Shown here: positions 47,866 to 56,668 of the stretch, in pieces | Layout: every line of letters begins with the position of its first letter | How positions within the stretch are numbered: position 1 is the first letter of the stretch | Source of the DNA: Rufibacter psychrotolerans | GTDB lineage: Bacteria; Bacteroidota; Bacteroidia; Cytophagales; Hymenobacteraceae | Assembly: GCF_016924645.1 (NCBI RefSeq) | Contig: NZ_JAFFJV010000011.1 | Coordinates: forward strand, 124,001 to 188,000 | Length of the DNA: 64,000 nt | Direction of reading: 5' to 3' | The notes under the pieces: model-generated | The model's input: the letters and a program-made list of their open reading frames with translations, nothing else | The model's database searches: none | What the model was told of the DNA's origin: nothing | Made by a program: the position numbers and the translations under genes

Positions 47866-48195
47866 ATGGCCCAAGTACCAGCATCCATTGTAACGCGTAA
47901 TATCTCTGACCTGGCCACTGAAACCGGTAACGTATACGAGTCTATCTCTATCATCTCTAAGCGTGCCAACCAGATTGCCGTAAAGGTGAAGGAGGAGTTG
48001 AACTCTAAACTGGCCGAGTTTGCTACTACCGTAGACAACCTGGAAGAGGTGTTCGAGAACCGCGAGCAGATTGAGATCTCTAAATACTATGAGCGTCTTC
48101 CTAAGCCTACCAACATGGCTATTGAGGAGTTCATTGAAGGCAAAGTGTATTTCCGCAAAGCCGACGACGAAGCGCAAACTTCATCCGCGCTTTAA
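47866..48195 (+). CDS. rpoZ: RNA polymerase omega subunit
   Basis: A 109-residue omega protein that assists assembly of the beta' subunit. The segment ITRNISDLATETGNVYESI and RANQIAVKVKEELN resembles the Bacteroidota omega family (RpoZ-like, longer than in E. coli). GKVYFRKADDEAQ near the C-terminus is also characteristic. Its position between bamD and coaC is the usual one for the phylum. Confidence 0.88.
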   Translation: MAQVPASIVTRNISDLATETGNVYESISIISKRANQIAVKVKEELNSKLAEFATTVDNLEEVFENREQIEISKYYERLPKPTNMAIEEFIEGKVYFRKADDEAQTSSAL

Positions 48196-48209
48196 TCCAC
48201 CGTTTCTGA

Positions 48210-48770
48210 ATGCTTCGGCATAAGAAAATACTCCTGGGGGTTTGCGGTAGCATTGCAGCGTACAAAGCGGCTTTGCTGGTGCGGCTCCTCATCAAAGCAG
48301 AAGCAGAAGTGCAGGTAATCCTGACCACTTCTGCTTCTGCTTTTATAACCCCTGTAACGTTAGCCACCTTGTCTAAAAGACCGGTCTTAACCGAGTTTGT
48401 GCGCGATGACAACTCCGGTCTGTGGCACAACCACGTGGAATTGGGCCTCTGGGCCGATGTCATGCTGGTGGCGCCCGCCAGCGCCAATACGGTGGCCAAG
48501 TTTGCCCGGGGTTTGTGCGATAATCTTTTATCGGCTACGTATCTCTCGGCCCGGTGCCCGGTGTTTGTGGCGCCTGCCATGGACCTGGACATGTACCAGC
48601 ACCCGGCCGTTCAGGAGAACTTCCGGTTGTTGCGTTCCTACGGGAACCACATCATTGAGGCCGGACACGGGGAGTTGGCCAGCGGACTGGTAGGGCAGGG
48701 ACGCCTGGCGGAGCCCGAGGAGATTGTTCAGGTTTTACAACAGCATTTTATTTCTCATAACATTGTTTAG
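48210..48770 (+). CDS. coaC: Phosphopantothenoylcysteine decarboxylase (CoaC part)
   Basis: A 186-residue flavoprotein that decarboxylates 4'-phosphopantothenoylcysteine in coenzyme A synthesis. GVCGSIAAYKAALL near the start, the active-site His region NHVELG, APASANTVAKFARGLCDNLL and APAMDLDMYQHP are visible. In most bacteria this domain is fused to CoaB; here a TAG stop at 48768 ends it. The next reading frame (+1) encodes CoaB. The stop overlaps the TTG start of CoaB. Either a natural split pair or a +1 frameshift joins them. Confidence 0.85.
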   Translation: MLRHKKILLGVCGSIAAYKAALLVRLLIKAEAEVQVILTTSASAFITPVTLATLSKRPVLTEFVRDDNSGLWHNHVELGLWADVMLVAPASANTVAKFARGLCDNLLSATYLSARCPVFVAPAMDLDMYQHPAVQENFRLLRSYGNHIIEAGHGELASGLVGQGRLAEPEEIVQVLQQHFISHNIV

Positions 48771-49425
48771 CGGCAAGAAAGTCCTGATCACCGCCGGGCC
48801 CACCTATGAGCCTTTAGACCCGGTTCGTTTTATCGGCAATCATTCCACCGGCAAAATGGGGTATGCGTTGGCCCGCACCCTGGCCGAGCAAGGAGCAGAG
48901 GTTTTCTTAGTTTCTGGCCCTACCGCCCTGAAAATGGAGCACCCCAACGTGCAGGTTACCTCCGTGATGACCGCCGATGAGATGTACGCCGCCTGCCAGC
49001 AGATAGCTCCCGAGGCAGACCTCTGGATCTTCGCCGCCGCCGTGGCCGACTACAAACCCAGCCAGACGGCTACTTCTAAAATAAAAAAAAGTGACGCCAC
49101 GTTTACCATTGAACTGGTGAAGAACGTTGATATAGCGGCTGCCTTAGGTCAACAGAAGCGTGCCGATCAGTTTGCGGTAGGCTTCGCCCTGGAAACTGAT
49201 CAGGAACTGGAGAACGCCCGCGCCAAACTCCTCAAGAAAAACCTGAACATGGTAGTGCTGAACTCCCTGCGTGATCCTGGGGCTGGTTTCAAACATGACA
49301 CCAACAAGATCACCATTGTGAAACCCACCACGGTAGAGGAGTTTGCGCTGAAGACCAAAGACGAGGTAGCCTTGGATATTCTGGAATCTATAAAAGCTGA
49401 ATGGGCATGTTTGCAAAGAAAATAG
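48763..49425 (+). CDS. coaB: Phosphopantothenate-cysteine ligase (CoaB part)
   Basis: A 220-residue enzyme that joins cysteine to 4'-phosphopantothenate. GKKVLITAGPTYEPLDPVRF is the typical start of the CoaB domain. NHSTGKMGYALA, the AAAVADYKP segment and KIKKSDATFTIEL with the catalytic Lys follow. The start is taken as TTG 48763, which overlaps the coaC stop by 8 bp and gives MFSGKKVL. An earlier TTG at 48724 would add 13 residues. It overlaps porD by 25 bp. Confidence 0.82.
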   Translation: MFSGKKVLITAGPTYEPLDPVRFIGNHSTGKMGYALARTLAEQGAEVFLVSGPTALKMEHPNVQVTSVMTADEMYAACQQIAPEADLWIFAAAVADYKPSQTATSKIKKSDATFTIELVKNVDIAAALGQQKRADQFAVGFALETDQELENARAKLLKKNLNMVVLNSLRDPGAGFKHDTNKITIVKPTTVEEFALKTKDEVALDILESIKAEWACLQRK

Positions 49426-50315
49426 CCGGGGTGGCGTTGTGGCTCTTGTTGCCCCTCTCTGCCTGGGCGCAGGAACTACGGTGCGAAGTGATTGTGAACA
49501 GTGAGCAGGTGCAGGCTACTGACCGGCAGGTGTTCCAGCAGATGCAGAACGCTATCTCAGAGGTTATGAACAACACCCGTTGGACCAGCGATGTGTACCA
49601 GAACGAGGAGCGCATCCGCTGCAAAATGTTCATCACCTTACGCGCTATGCCGCAGATTGGGGTGTACGAGGCCAATACCCAGATCATCTCCAGTCGGCCT
49701 ACTTACGGAACGGGCTACGAGACCACGGTGCTTTCCTTCGTGGACACCAACTTTGGGTTTGAGTACAATCCGGCCCAGCCGCTGCAGTACGCGCCTAATA
49801 CTTACACCACCAACCTCATGGCCATTCTGTCTTTCTATGCCTACACCATCATCGGGATGGACAACGACAGTTTCTCCCGCTTGGGTGGCGCCAACGCCCT
49901 GGCCGAGGCCAGCAACATCCTGAACCTGGTGACCTCGTCGGGCGCTAATGCCGGAGGCTGGAGTGCCACCGCTGATACCCGCAACCGCTATTGGCTCATC
50001 AATAACCTGCAGGACCCCCAGTTTGAGCCGTTCCGAAGCGCCGTGTATCTGTACCACCGCCAGGGGCTGGACCTGATGGCCCAGGACCCGGAGAAAGCCC
50101 GGCAGAACATTCTGGAAGCGTTGCGCAACATTCAGCAAGTGGCCCGCATCAGACCGGGAGCGGCGGCTTTGCGCTCGTTCTTTGAAGCCAAAGCCGCCGA
50201 GTTGAGCAGCGCGTTCACCTCGGCTACGCCGCCGCAGAAGCAACAGGCCTACGATATTCTATCCCAGATAGACCCTACCAACCGCGCCCGCTACGAGTCC
50301 TTGATCAGACGATAG
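49401..50315 (+). CDS. porD: Type IX secretion system protein PorD (DUF4835)
   Basis: A 304-residue periplasmic protein with a signal peptide (GVALWLLLPLSAWAQ). ELRCEVIVNSEQVQ, the following DRQVFQQMQ, and SFYAYTIIGMDNDSF are typical of DUF4835, now called PorD. In Bacteroidota it is linked to the T9SS, but its biochemical role is not settled. It overlaps coaB by 25 bp, so translation is coupled. recN follows about 550 bp later. Confidence 0.8.
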   Translation: MGMFAKKIAGVALWLLLPLSAWAQELRCEVIVNSEQVQATDRQVFQQMQNAISEVMNNTRWTSDVYQNEERIRCKMFITLRAMPQIGVYEANTQIISSRPTYGTGYETTVLSFVDTNFGFEYNPAQPLQYAPNTYTTNLMAILSFYAYTIIGMDNDSFSRLGGANALAEASNILNLVTSSGANAGGWSATADTRNRYWLINNLQDPQFEPFRSAVYLYHRQGLDLMAQDPEKARQNILEALRNIQQVARIRPGAAALRSFFEAKAAELSSAFTSATPPQKQQAYDILSQIDPTNRARYESLIRR

Positions 50316-50318
50316 ACT

Positions 50319-50358
50319 TGTTTTTGGGCTGATTTTAGGAAATCGGCTCTAAAACACG
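50319..50358. repeat. P1 palindromic repeat copy
   Basis: TTGTTTTTGGGCTGATTTTAGG and AAATCGGCTCTAAAACACG. The inner arms are GATTT/AAATC rather than TTTT/AAAA: both sides changed and pairing is kept. It starts 4 bp after the porD stop. Confidence 0.7.
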
Positions 50359-50391
50359 CTACTCAGCTGCGCCTTCTCAGATTGATCCAGG

Positions 50392-50430
50392 CGTTTACGG
50401 GCTGATTTCACCGAAATACCCCTAAAACAG
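50392..50430. repeat. P1 palindromic repeat copy
   Basis: GCGTTTACGGGCTGATTTC and GAAATACCCCTAAAACAG. The inner ATTTC/GAAAT pair again differs from the majority form but pairs. Its right end is also the left arm of the following terminator. Confidence 0.65.
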
Positions 50431-50473
50431 CGATGCCTTTGCCGATTTTCCGGTGAAGGCATCGCTGTTTTAG
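50422..50473. terminator. Terminator built from a P1 half
   Basis: A perfect 18-bp stem (50422-50439 and 50456-50473, CTAAAACAGCGATGCCTT type), loop about 16 nt. Its outer part is the right half of the preceding P1 copy. The 50316-50866 gap holds two P1 copies, this hairpin and the recN promoter; no gene was seen. Confidence 0.65.
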
Positions 50474-50786
50474 GGCCTGTTCTTGATCTGTGGCGGACCA
50501 GCCTGGCCCAATGCCCCACATCCGTGCTTGGCTTGGCCGTATTTACCTCCCTGACTTAGGGTTAGAGCTATTGGCATTTGTTCTCTATTTTGTACATTCG
50601 GTTTGCGCCAGGTGCTGAAAGCGGGGTGAAAGAATTAACGCAGGGTAGGCAGGGCGGAGAACTCTGTTCCAGGGGTATTGGTTTACTTTATACTCCAGGG
50701 CACGTACAGAAGAGGGCAAGAGAAGAACCTGGTCCGGGTTTGGCCAAGCAGTCTCCCGGGAATAAATTTTTGGCTATATTTATTAG

Positions 50787-50816
50787 TTGTGGAAACTAAA
50801 TAAATTAGCATCTTTG
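50787..50816 (+). promoter_or_regulatory. recN promoter
   Basis: TTG at 50787-50789, 19 nt, then CATCTTTG at 50809-50816. It lies about 50 bp before the recN ATG at 50867. No SOS box was recognised by eye. Confidence 0.55.
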
Positions 50817-50866
50817 TCTATTGGAGTACATCAACACAACAAACCAGATAGAGGCATTCCTACCTT

Positions 50867-52525
50867 ATGCTCGTAGATCTTAAGATAAAAAATTACGCCT
50901 TAATTGAGCAGCTAGAGCTGCAGCCTTCGCCGTTGCTGAACATCATTACCGGTGAAACGGGAGCCGGTAAATCCATCATGCTGGGCGCCATTGGGTTGCT
51001 GCTGGGGAACCGCGCAGATTCCAAACTGCTGTTCAACCAGAACGAGAAGTGCGTGATTGAGGGCTCCTTTGATATTGCCGAATACAACCTGCAGGGTTTC
51101 TTTGAAGAGGAAGACCTTGACTATGAACCCGTGAGCTTGCTGCGCCGGGAGATCAGCCCGAGCGGGAAATCACGCGCCTTCGTGAACGACACGCCGGTCA
51201 CGCTGGAACAGCTGCGCCGCATTGGCGATCAGCTCATGGACATTCACTCGCAGCACGACACGCTCCTGCTGGGTGACCCGGCGTACCAGTTGAACATCCT
51301 GGACTTGTACGCCCAGAACGAGGCGCTGCGGACCCAGTACGGCACCGCGTACCGCACCTACCGCAAACTGGAGCGCGAGTACAAAGACCTGGAAAACCAA
51401 TTGGCCCAGTCGCAGAAAGAGCTGGACTATAATACCTATTTGCTGAACGAGCTCTCTGAAGCCAACTTACAGGCCGAGGAGCAGGAAAGCCACGAGGTAG
51501 AACTGAAGCAACTGGAGCACGCCGAGGAAATAAAACTGAAGCTGAGCCAAGCGTTGCAATACATCTCTGAGAGCGAGTACAACGCGGCCAGTGCCCTGAA
51601 AGACGCCAGCCATCTGGTGGGGCAGGTAACCGAGTACGGCGAAAGCTTCCAGACCCTGAAAGAGCGCCTGGACAGCTGCCTCATTGAACTGAACGACATT
51701 GCCGGCGAACTGGAAGATGCCGAGCGCAAAACCGAAGCCGATCCGCAACGCGCCGAGCAACTGCAGGAGCGCCTGGATTTGATTTACACGCTCCAACGTA
51801 AGCACCAGGTACGCACCGTAGAGGAGTTGCTGGCCCTGCAAGCCGAACTGGAAGTAAAGGTAGGCAGCGTCCACAACCTGGATGCCGCCATTGAGAAAAC
51901 CAAGAAAGCTCTGACCGCCGCTTTGCAGGAAGTGGAAGCCCGCGCCCAGGAATTGTCTGAGAGCCGTACGCGCGTGTTCACTACCTTCCAGGATGAACTG
52001 CACAGCCTGCTTTCTGAACTAGGCATGCCGAACGCCCGCGTGGTGATAGAGCACAAAACTGCCGCTCCGGCTCCAACTGGTATTGACGTGGTCAACATCC
52101 TGTTCAGCGCGAACAAAGGCGCCGCGCCGCAGACCCTGAGCAAAGCTGCCTCGGGTGGTGAGTTCTCCCGCCTCATGCTCTGCGTGAAGTACCTACTCGC
52201 CGACAAAACCGCGCTGCCCACCATTATCTTTGATGAGATTGACACCGGTATCTCCGGCGAGATTGCCGTGAAAGTGGGTAAAATGATGCAGCAGATGTCG
52301 CAGAAGCACCAGTTGATCTGTATCTCGCACTTGCCGCAAATGGCCGCCCAAGGCGATACGCACTACTTCGTCTTCAAAGAAGACCGCGCCGATAGAACCA
52401 TCAGCCGCATCCGGCAACTGAGCCACGAGGAGCGGGTGGTGGAAATCGCGCAGATGATTGCCGGAGCCAATCCGTCAGAAAACGCTTTCCAGAGCGCGAA
52501 AGAATTGCTGGCCCTCAGTGCCTGA
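50867..52525 (+). CDS. recN: DNA repair protein RecN
   Basis: A 552-residue SMC-like ATPase in double-strand break repair. Walker A GETGAGKS is at residues 29-36, with LNIITGETGAGKSIMLGAI. A long central coiled coil (about residues 150-380) precedes the C-terminal ATPase half with signature ASGGEFSRLMLCVK and Walker B TIIFDEIDTGISGE. Length is normal. It has its own promoter and a terminator downstream. Confidence 0.97.
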   Translation: MLVDLKIKNYALIEQLELQPSPLLNIITGETGAGKSIMLGAIGLLLGNRADSKLLFNQNEKCVIEGSFDIAEYNLQGFFEEEDLDYEPVSLLRREISPSGKSRAFVNDTPVTLEQLRRIGDQLMDIHSQHDTLLLGDPAYQLNILDLYAQNEALRTQYGTAYRTYRKLEREYKDLENQLAQSQKELDYNTYLLNELSEANLQAEEQESHEVELKQLEHAEEIKLKLSQALQYISESEYNAASALKDASHLVGQVTEYGESFQTLKERLDSCLIELNDIAGELEDAERKTEADPQRAEQLQERLDLIYTLQRKHQVRTVEELLALQAELEVKVGSVHNLDAAIEKTKKALTAALQEVEARAQELSESRTRVFTTFQDELHSLLSELGMPNARVVIEHKTAAPAPTGIDVVNILFSANKGAAPQTLSKAASGGEFSRLMLCVKYLLADKTALPTIIFDEIDTGISGEIAVKVGKMMQQMSQKHQLICISHLPQMAAQGDTHYFVFKEDRADRTISRIRQLSHEERVVEIAQMIAGANPSENAFQSAKELLALSA

Positions 52526-52590
52526 ACAAATGCTTGCCTTTAACCGGTCCAGTTCCTGTGGGGTTTGCACCCGCTAAGGGAAACCTTAGT

Positions 52591-52655
52591 GAAAAAAGCG
52601 TTGCCCCGTCACCAGGCTTTCTTGTAAGCCCTGTGACGGGGCAACGCTTTTTTCA
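52591..52655. terminator. Strong terminator after recN
   Basis: A long stem GAAAAAAGCGTTGCCCCGTC and its complement around an inner AGGCTT/AAGCCT hairpin. T-runs on both strands make it bidirectional. Confidence 0.85.
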
Positions 52656-53239
52656 ATTGCGTCTAAGCTTGCTGTAAGCCTTGGCTGACCTGCAGGAAAA
52701 TGAAGCCATAACAAAGCAGCAACCTACCACCATCTGCGACCCACTTTCGTTTAATTCTGCAAACTGTTAAGATCGGGTTTTTGATGCCTTTTCAAGTTTT
52801 CGCCCCCAAAACGGGATGGAGGCTGAGAGAGGGCCTGCCTGGTCACGTTCCAAGTTTGTTAGCCCGCCTTTTCCGTGGGGTTTTCACGATCCACGATGCA
52901 CAGGGGCTCCTCCGCTTGCGGGTAGAAGCACCCACAAAGCTGGCGGCACACTTTCTCAGTTCCTTTAAAACCAGGTCTCTTTTACTGCAGAGCCAAGCAA
53001 GACGTGTGCGTAGGAATGTTTCTGTAATTTAATATTAACTATATTAAATATAACTAAAATTTTAAAGGTGTAGCTCAATGTTCTTAAGAAAGTAAGCAGT
53101 TCTGGATTGCTTTAGTGATATTTATTCTCTAATTTAAATCTAAGTTCAAAAAAAGGCACTTATCGCACACTGGTAAGTCGCTGTAAATCAATATTCTTTT
53201 TAATACTTCTTATTTTATTCACTACACCTTTACCCCTCC
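52656..53239. other. Intergenic region, AT-rich toward the right
   Basis: No gene was seen. The part 53030-53235 is clearly more AT-rich than its surroundings (TATTAACTATATTAAATATA type sequence) and probably contains the promoter of the HEXXH lipoprotein, but no exact TAnnTTTG/TTTG pair was assigned. A short open frame at 52781-53032 lacks any coding signature. Confidence 0.5.
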
Positions 53240-54373
53240 ATGAAAAAATCAAAATTCGCTCTGATGTGCCTTGCCTTAGGCTTTGCCACCGCTTCCTGTG
53301 AAAACGAGCTGGAAAACCTGGGGCTGCAGTCCACTTCCCAATCGCAGAACGTAGGCGTGGCGTCTACCTCCGGGCAGGACATCCCCCAAATTCTGGCACT
53401 CAAAACGCCCACAGGCTTCACCCCGCTGGGGGAGAACCTCAGAAATTTATTGGTGAACAAGGCGGTAAGCCCCAGCGAATGCGGGCCCACGGAGTTTGTG
53501 GCCGTGCAGAACCGGCAACTCACACCCTTGCTGAACAACCTGTTCTCGCTGTTCGGAACGCAATACGCCAGTATCTTCTACCTGTACATGGACCTGAACC
53601 TGTACTCTGCCTACTTTGACACCTCTGCTAAGCAGTATTTTGGGAAGAGCGGCGAATACACCAACCTGGTGGCGAAAAGAAAAAGAGACCTGGAGGCGTT
53701 CTGGGACATGCCTAACCAGATTCAGATCAATGGGCAGCACACGGCCACCCTCAATGACCGCGAAAAACTGGCAGATGTGTATGAAATTGTGGGCGCAAAC
53801 GTGAACACCAGGGAAGATGCGTACAGAGCCGCCGACCAGATCCTGGCCCTGAATGCCCTGTCACCCTATCTTCCTGAGTCGCCTTTCTTTGCCATTGACG
53901 GGTTTGCCACTACTTACCGCAACCTCATTGTGATAGGAGACGGACTGGTGGAGTTATTGACCGAGACCGGCCTGGAGGCCGACATTGTCTGGACCGGTAT
54001 CCTGGCGCACGAGTGGGCGCACCAGATCCAGTTCAAGAACATGGGTGCCTGGTACCCCGGTGGGGCCGCCAAAGATCCGGTCGAGGCCACCCGCTACACA
54101 GAACTGGAGGCCGACTTTATGGCCGCGTACTACATGACGCACAAAAGAGGCGCCACTTTTAACAGCAAGCGCGTAGAACAGTTCTTCTCCCTTTTCTTCC
54201 AGATTGGTGACTGCTCATTTGCCAGCTCTGGGCACCACGGTACACCGGCGCAACGGATGGCCGCCGCCCGCCTGGGCTTTGAGTTAGCCGACCAGGCCCA
54301 GAAACAAGGCCACATCCTAACTCCGCAGCAGGCGCATGAAGTGTTTGTTTCCAGAATAGGAACCGTGCTTTAA
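53240..54373 (+). CDS. Lipoprotein with HEXXH zinc-protease motif
   Basis: A 377-residue predicted lipoprotein with a lipobox near residue 20 (Cys20 in TASCENE). ILAHEWAHQIQF at about residues 254-265 has the HEXXH motif (His257, His261). TELEADFMAAYYMTH about 35 residues later supplies a plausible Glu third ligand. SGHHGTPAQRMAAARLGFEL near the end is like the neutral zinc metallopeptidase families. No exact family was assigned. The gene stands alone with AT-rich sequence upstream and a strong terminator downstream. Function is unknown. Confidence 0.7.
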   Translation: MKKSKFALMCLALGFATASCENELENLGLQSTSQSQNVGVASTSGQDIPQILALKTPTGFTPLGENLRNLLVNKAVSPSECGPTEFVAVQNRQLTPLLNNLFSLFGTQYASIFYLYMDLNLYSAYFDTSAKQYFGKSGEYTNLVAKRKRDLEAFWDMPNQIQINGQHTATLNDREKLADVYEIVGANVNTREDAYRAADQILALNALSPYLPESPFFAIDGFATTYRNLIVIGDGLVELLTETGLEADIVWTGILAHEWAHQIQFKNMGAWYPGGAAKDPVEATRYTELEADFMAAYYMTHKRGATFNSKRVEQFFSLFFQIGDCSFASSGHHGTPAQRMAAARLGFELADQAQKQGHILTPQQAHEVFVSRIGTVL

Positions 54374-54432
54374 TGAACCAGGAATTCTTGTCCCGTTTAA
54401 GAGCCGATTTATCGGGACAGAAGTAAATCCAT

Positions 54433-54480
54433 AAAACAAAGATCCCTTGTCAGTCTAGACTGGCAAGGGATCTTTGTTTT
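54433..54480. terminator. Strong bidirectional terminator
   Basis: AAAACAAAGATCCCTTG and its complement, with a CAGTCTAGACTG centre. It separates the convergent HEXXH lipoprotein and cupin genes. Confidence 0.85.
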
Positions 54481-54551
54481 AGGTGGCCTGAACAGGGGTT
54501 GCAGGGAGAGGGGAGCCGCCAGGTTCCTCCGGGAGGGAAAAGGTGCTCTGC

Positions 54552-54926
54552 TTAGTCCTCGCGGTTCACGGTGTTGATATCAAAGGCGGGCACGCACACA
54601 GACCAGTACTCGCATTCCTCGTCAAACGGGTTGGAGTACCTAACCCGTACCCCGGCCTTGAGGTGCAAGGTCTGCCCCGCCGAGAGGATAACGGGCTCGC
54701 CCTCAATCTCAATCTGTTTCCTGCCGCGCAGCACAATGGTGACCTCGTCAAACTCAGGGGTTTGGTGCGGTTCGCTCCAGTGGGGAGGGGCCACCATGTG
54801 AGCCACGCTGAACGCCTCGGTGCGGGTGCTGGCTAGCCCAAAATGTTCCTCAATGAGTTTGCCGTCGGTGGTGGGCACCCGGTAAGGAGCCGTTTGCAGG
54901 TAATATTTTTTTTCGCTCATGGCCAA
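54552..54926 (-). CDS. Cupin domain protein
   Basis: A 124-residue single-domain cupin. EVTIVLRGRKQIEIEGEPVILSAG contains the second beta-strands of the barrel, and HTQ-like metal ligands are only partly present (HWSEPHQTPEFDE). LHLKAGVRVRYSNPFDEECEYW forms the second half. Ligand is unknown. It starts immediately after the Kazal-type gene stop, so the two form a two-gene unit. Confidence 0.75.
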   Translation of the reverse strand: MAMSEKKYYLQTAPYRVPTTDGKLIEEHFGLASTRTEAFSVAHMVAPPHWSEPHQTPEFDEVTIVLRGRKQIEIEGEPVILSAGQTLHLKAGVRVRYSNPFDEECEYWSVCVPAFDINTVNRED

Positions 54927-55175
54927 TTAGTTGTTAGTGCTTTTGGTGGCGCATTCTCCCTTGGTGTAAGAAGTCACTCCCTTGGTCTCTGCCGTGCAGG
55001 CGTTGCCGTAGGTCTTGCCATCGCAGCCGCACACCGGGTCATATTGCATGGTGCAGGCGCGTTCATTGTCAATCTTGGCGGGGTCTATGCAGGCAGAGGC
55101 GGTTTGCTGGTTACTCTTGCAGCCGAAGGCGCACAAGGCCAGGCAGAGGGCAGGGGCAAAAAAGTATTTTTTCAT
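54927..55175 (-). CDS. Kazal-type protease inhibitor lipoprotein
   Basis: An 82-residue lipoprotein with lipobox AFGC (Cys19). The mature part is one Kazal domain: [20 protein letters not shown] with the conserved [12 protein letters not shown] core and six cysteines expected to form three disulphides. Kazal proteins inhibit serine proteases. As a surface or periplasmic lipoprotein it may block foreign proteases or act on endogenous ones; this is inference. It is the first gene of a pair with the cupin. Confidence 0.88.
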   Translation of the reverse strand: MKKYFFAPALCLALCAFGCKSNQQTASACIDPAKIDNERACTMQYDPVCGCDGKTYGNACTAETKGVTSYTKGECATKSTNN

Positions 55176-55296
55176 AGTGGTAGTTGCTTGGTGAAATATA
55201 CGTAAATAGAAATACAGTATCTATGCCCCGCCTCGCCCAGGTTGTTTTAGGCACAATTTTCAGCAAATAGGGGAAAACCAGCTAACCCCTGTCTCA

Positions 55297-55322
55297 TATA
55301 TGCGTACATTGTATATATGCGT
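55297..55322. promoter_or_regulatory. Direct repeat TATATGCGT, possible operator
   Basis: TATATGCGT at 55297-55305 and again at 55314-55322, 17 nt apart start to start, in an AT-rich stretch between the divergent Kazal and YtxH genes. Confidence 0.4.
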
Positions 55323-55432
55323 TATAATATATAGTTATTGTTTAGCATATTGCCCTGGCAACCGCCGTCGTTCTATAGATCGTGGGTTGCCAACAAGTAA
55401 CCGTTACACAAACCCTTATTTTTTTAATTACT

Positions 55433-55720
55433 ATGAAAACCGAAAATTCTAAAATCTTGATTGCTGCTGCTGCAGGAGCTGCTGCTGGTGTGGTTGCGGG
55501 TATCTTAATGGCCCCAAGCAATGGCAAAGAGTCGCGTGAAGGAATCCTGAGAGCTGCCAGCCAGCTTGCCGATAGCGTAAACGGCCAGATTGCTCCTTAC
55601 CTGGAGAAACTGAGCGGCTTGTCTAGCATGATGGGTTCATCTGAGGGCAAAAACACCACCTCTACGTCGGTGGGCGCAGACAACACCGCCGGCACCACCG
55701 CCGACGGCAACCAGGCCTAA
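55433..55720 (+). CDS. YtxH domain-containing protein
   Basis: A 95-residue protein with one Ala/Gly-rich membrane-like helix (ILIAAAAGAAAGVVAGILMAP) followed by the YtxH-typical SNGKESREGILRAASQ. The tail is Thr/Gly/Ala-rich. YtxH proteins are often general-stress induced and have no known activity. The frame is open from 55382, but ATG 55433 begins the YtxH motif. The next gene encodes a related YtxH protein; the two are probably paralogues. Confidence 0.8.
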   Translation: MKTENSKILIAAAAGAAAGVVAGILMAPSNGKESREGILRAASQLADSVNGQIAPYLEKLSGLSSMMGSSEGKNTTSTSVGADNTAGTTADGNQA

Positions 55721-55847
55721 GGGCCACCTGCGTCCTCGCCCAAGACAAAGCTTTACCGGAAAACCAAATGCTTTAGCTACCGTTAAGTAACAGAAAACAA
55801 ATGTTCTTAGCCGTAACAGACGCACGTACTCCTAAAAAATAGAGCTT

Positions 55848-56387
55848 ATGAAAGACGATAACGGAAAAATAATCCTGGCCATGCTTGCTGGTGCCAGCGC
55901 TGGCCTGGTGGCTGGCATCCTGATGGCTCCCGAAAGCGGGGAAGCTACCCGTGGCAACCTGAAAAGATCGGCCTCTAAACTTGGTTCAGGTTTAGGCTCC
56001 AAGTTACAAGCCGTTGGCTCCAGCGCCGGATCGTTACTCGGCAGAAAGTCTGGCGGCGGCGACGCAGACGTGGTGAACACCGGTTCCAACACCAACCCAA
56101 CCTCTCACCTGGCCAACAACCCAACGGGAGGCAATCCTGGTGCCATGACCGGCGACAATGCCCGTGATAACACCACCGGCACCGCCGTCTCTGACGTGGG
56201 GGCCGGCATTGACGCCGGCGCCCTGGGGGCCGACGCAGGAACGCTGGGCGCTGACACAGACGCAAATGCTACCACCACATCGGCTGGTACCACCACCGGC
56301 GGTACTACCAAGCCCAAGCGGCCCAGCAGAGCCAAAGGCGCCTCCAAAACCGGCAACACCGGCACCGGCACTGATGCCTCTGCCTAA
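55848..56387 (+). CDS. YtxH domain-containing protein with low-complexity tail
   Basis: A 179-residue protein. Residues 1-50 resemble the previous gene's YtxH unit (KIILAMLAGASAGLVAGILM, PESGEATRGNL). The rest is Gly/Ala/Thr/Asp-rich low complexity (for example DAGALGADAGTLGADTDANA), ending in basic PKRPSRAKGASK and Gly/Thr repeats. It is probably unfolded. It lies 127 bp after the other YtxH gene. Confidence 0.75.
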   Translation: MKDDNGKIILAMLAGASAGLVAGILMAPESGEATRGNLKRSASKLGSGLGSKLQAVGSSAGSLLGRKSGGGDADVVNTGSNTNPTSHLANNPTGGNPGAMTGDNARDNTTGTAVSDVGAGIDAGALGADAGTLGADTDANATTTSAGTTTGGTTKPKRPSRAKGASKTGNTGTGTDASA

Positions 56388-56627
56388 CCAAAAAATCTTT
56401 GGCATTTCTTGTAACCTTCTGGATACGGGAGCGTTAAAGATAGAAAGTATGATTGGTTAAATAAGAAATTGCTGACCAGATGAAGTAAGCGTAGTTATTT
56501 GATGACGTTGAAACTTAAACAAAATTGACCGATAGGTGAAGCTTTTTAAGGGATACGAGAATAGCAGCGTAGTACAGACGAAAGTCACATCAAGGAATAG
56601 CAAGTAGAAGTTATTTAACCAATATAG

Positions 56628-56659
56628 GAAAGCCTTCCCAGTCGGGGAAGGCTTTCTGC
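56628..56659 (+). terminator. Hairpin terminator
   Basis: GAAAGCCTTCCC and GGGAAGGCTTTC arms with a short loop, then TGCTTTT. It lies about 240 bp after the second YtxH gene. Confidence 0.65.
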
Positions 56660-56668
56660 TTTTAAAGG

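Noticed and set aside
50578-50799. 73-residue open frame before recN
   Set aside because: No coding signature, overlaps the recN promoter region, and the composition looks random.
52781-53032. 83-residue open frame after recN
   Set aside because: Arg-rich and without features, in a gap that ends in AT-rich sequence.
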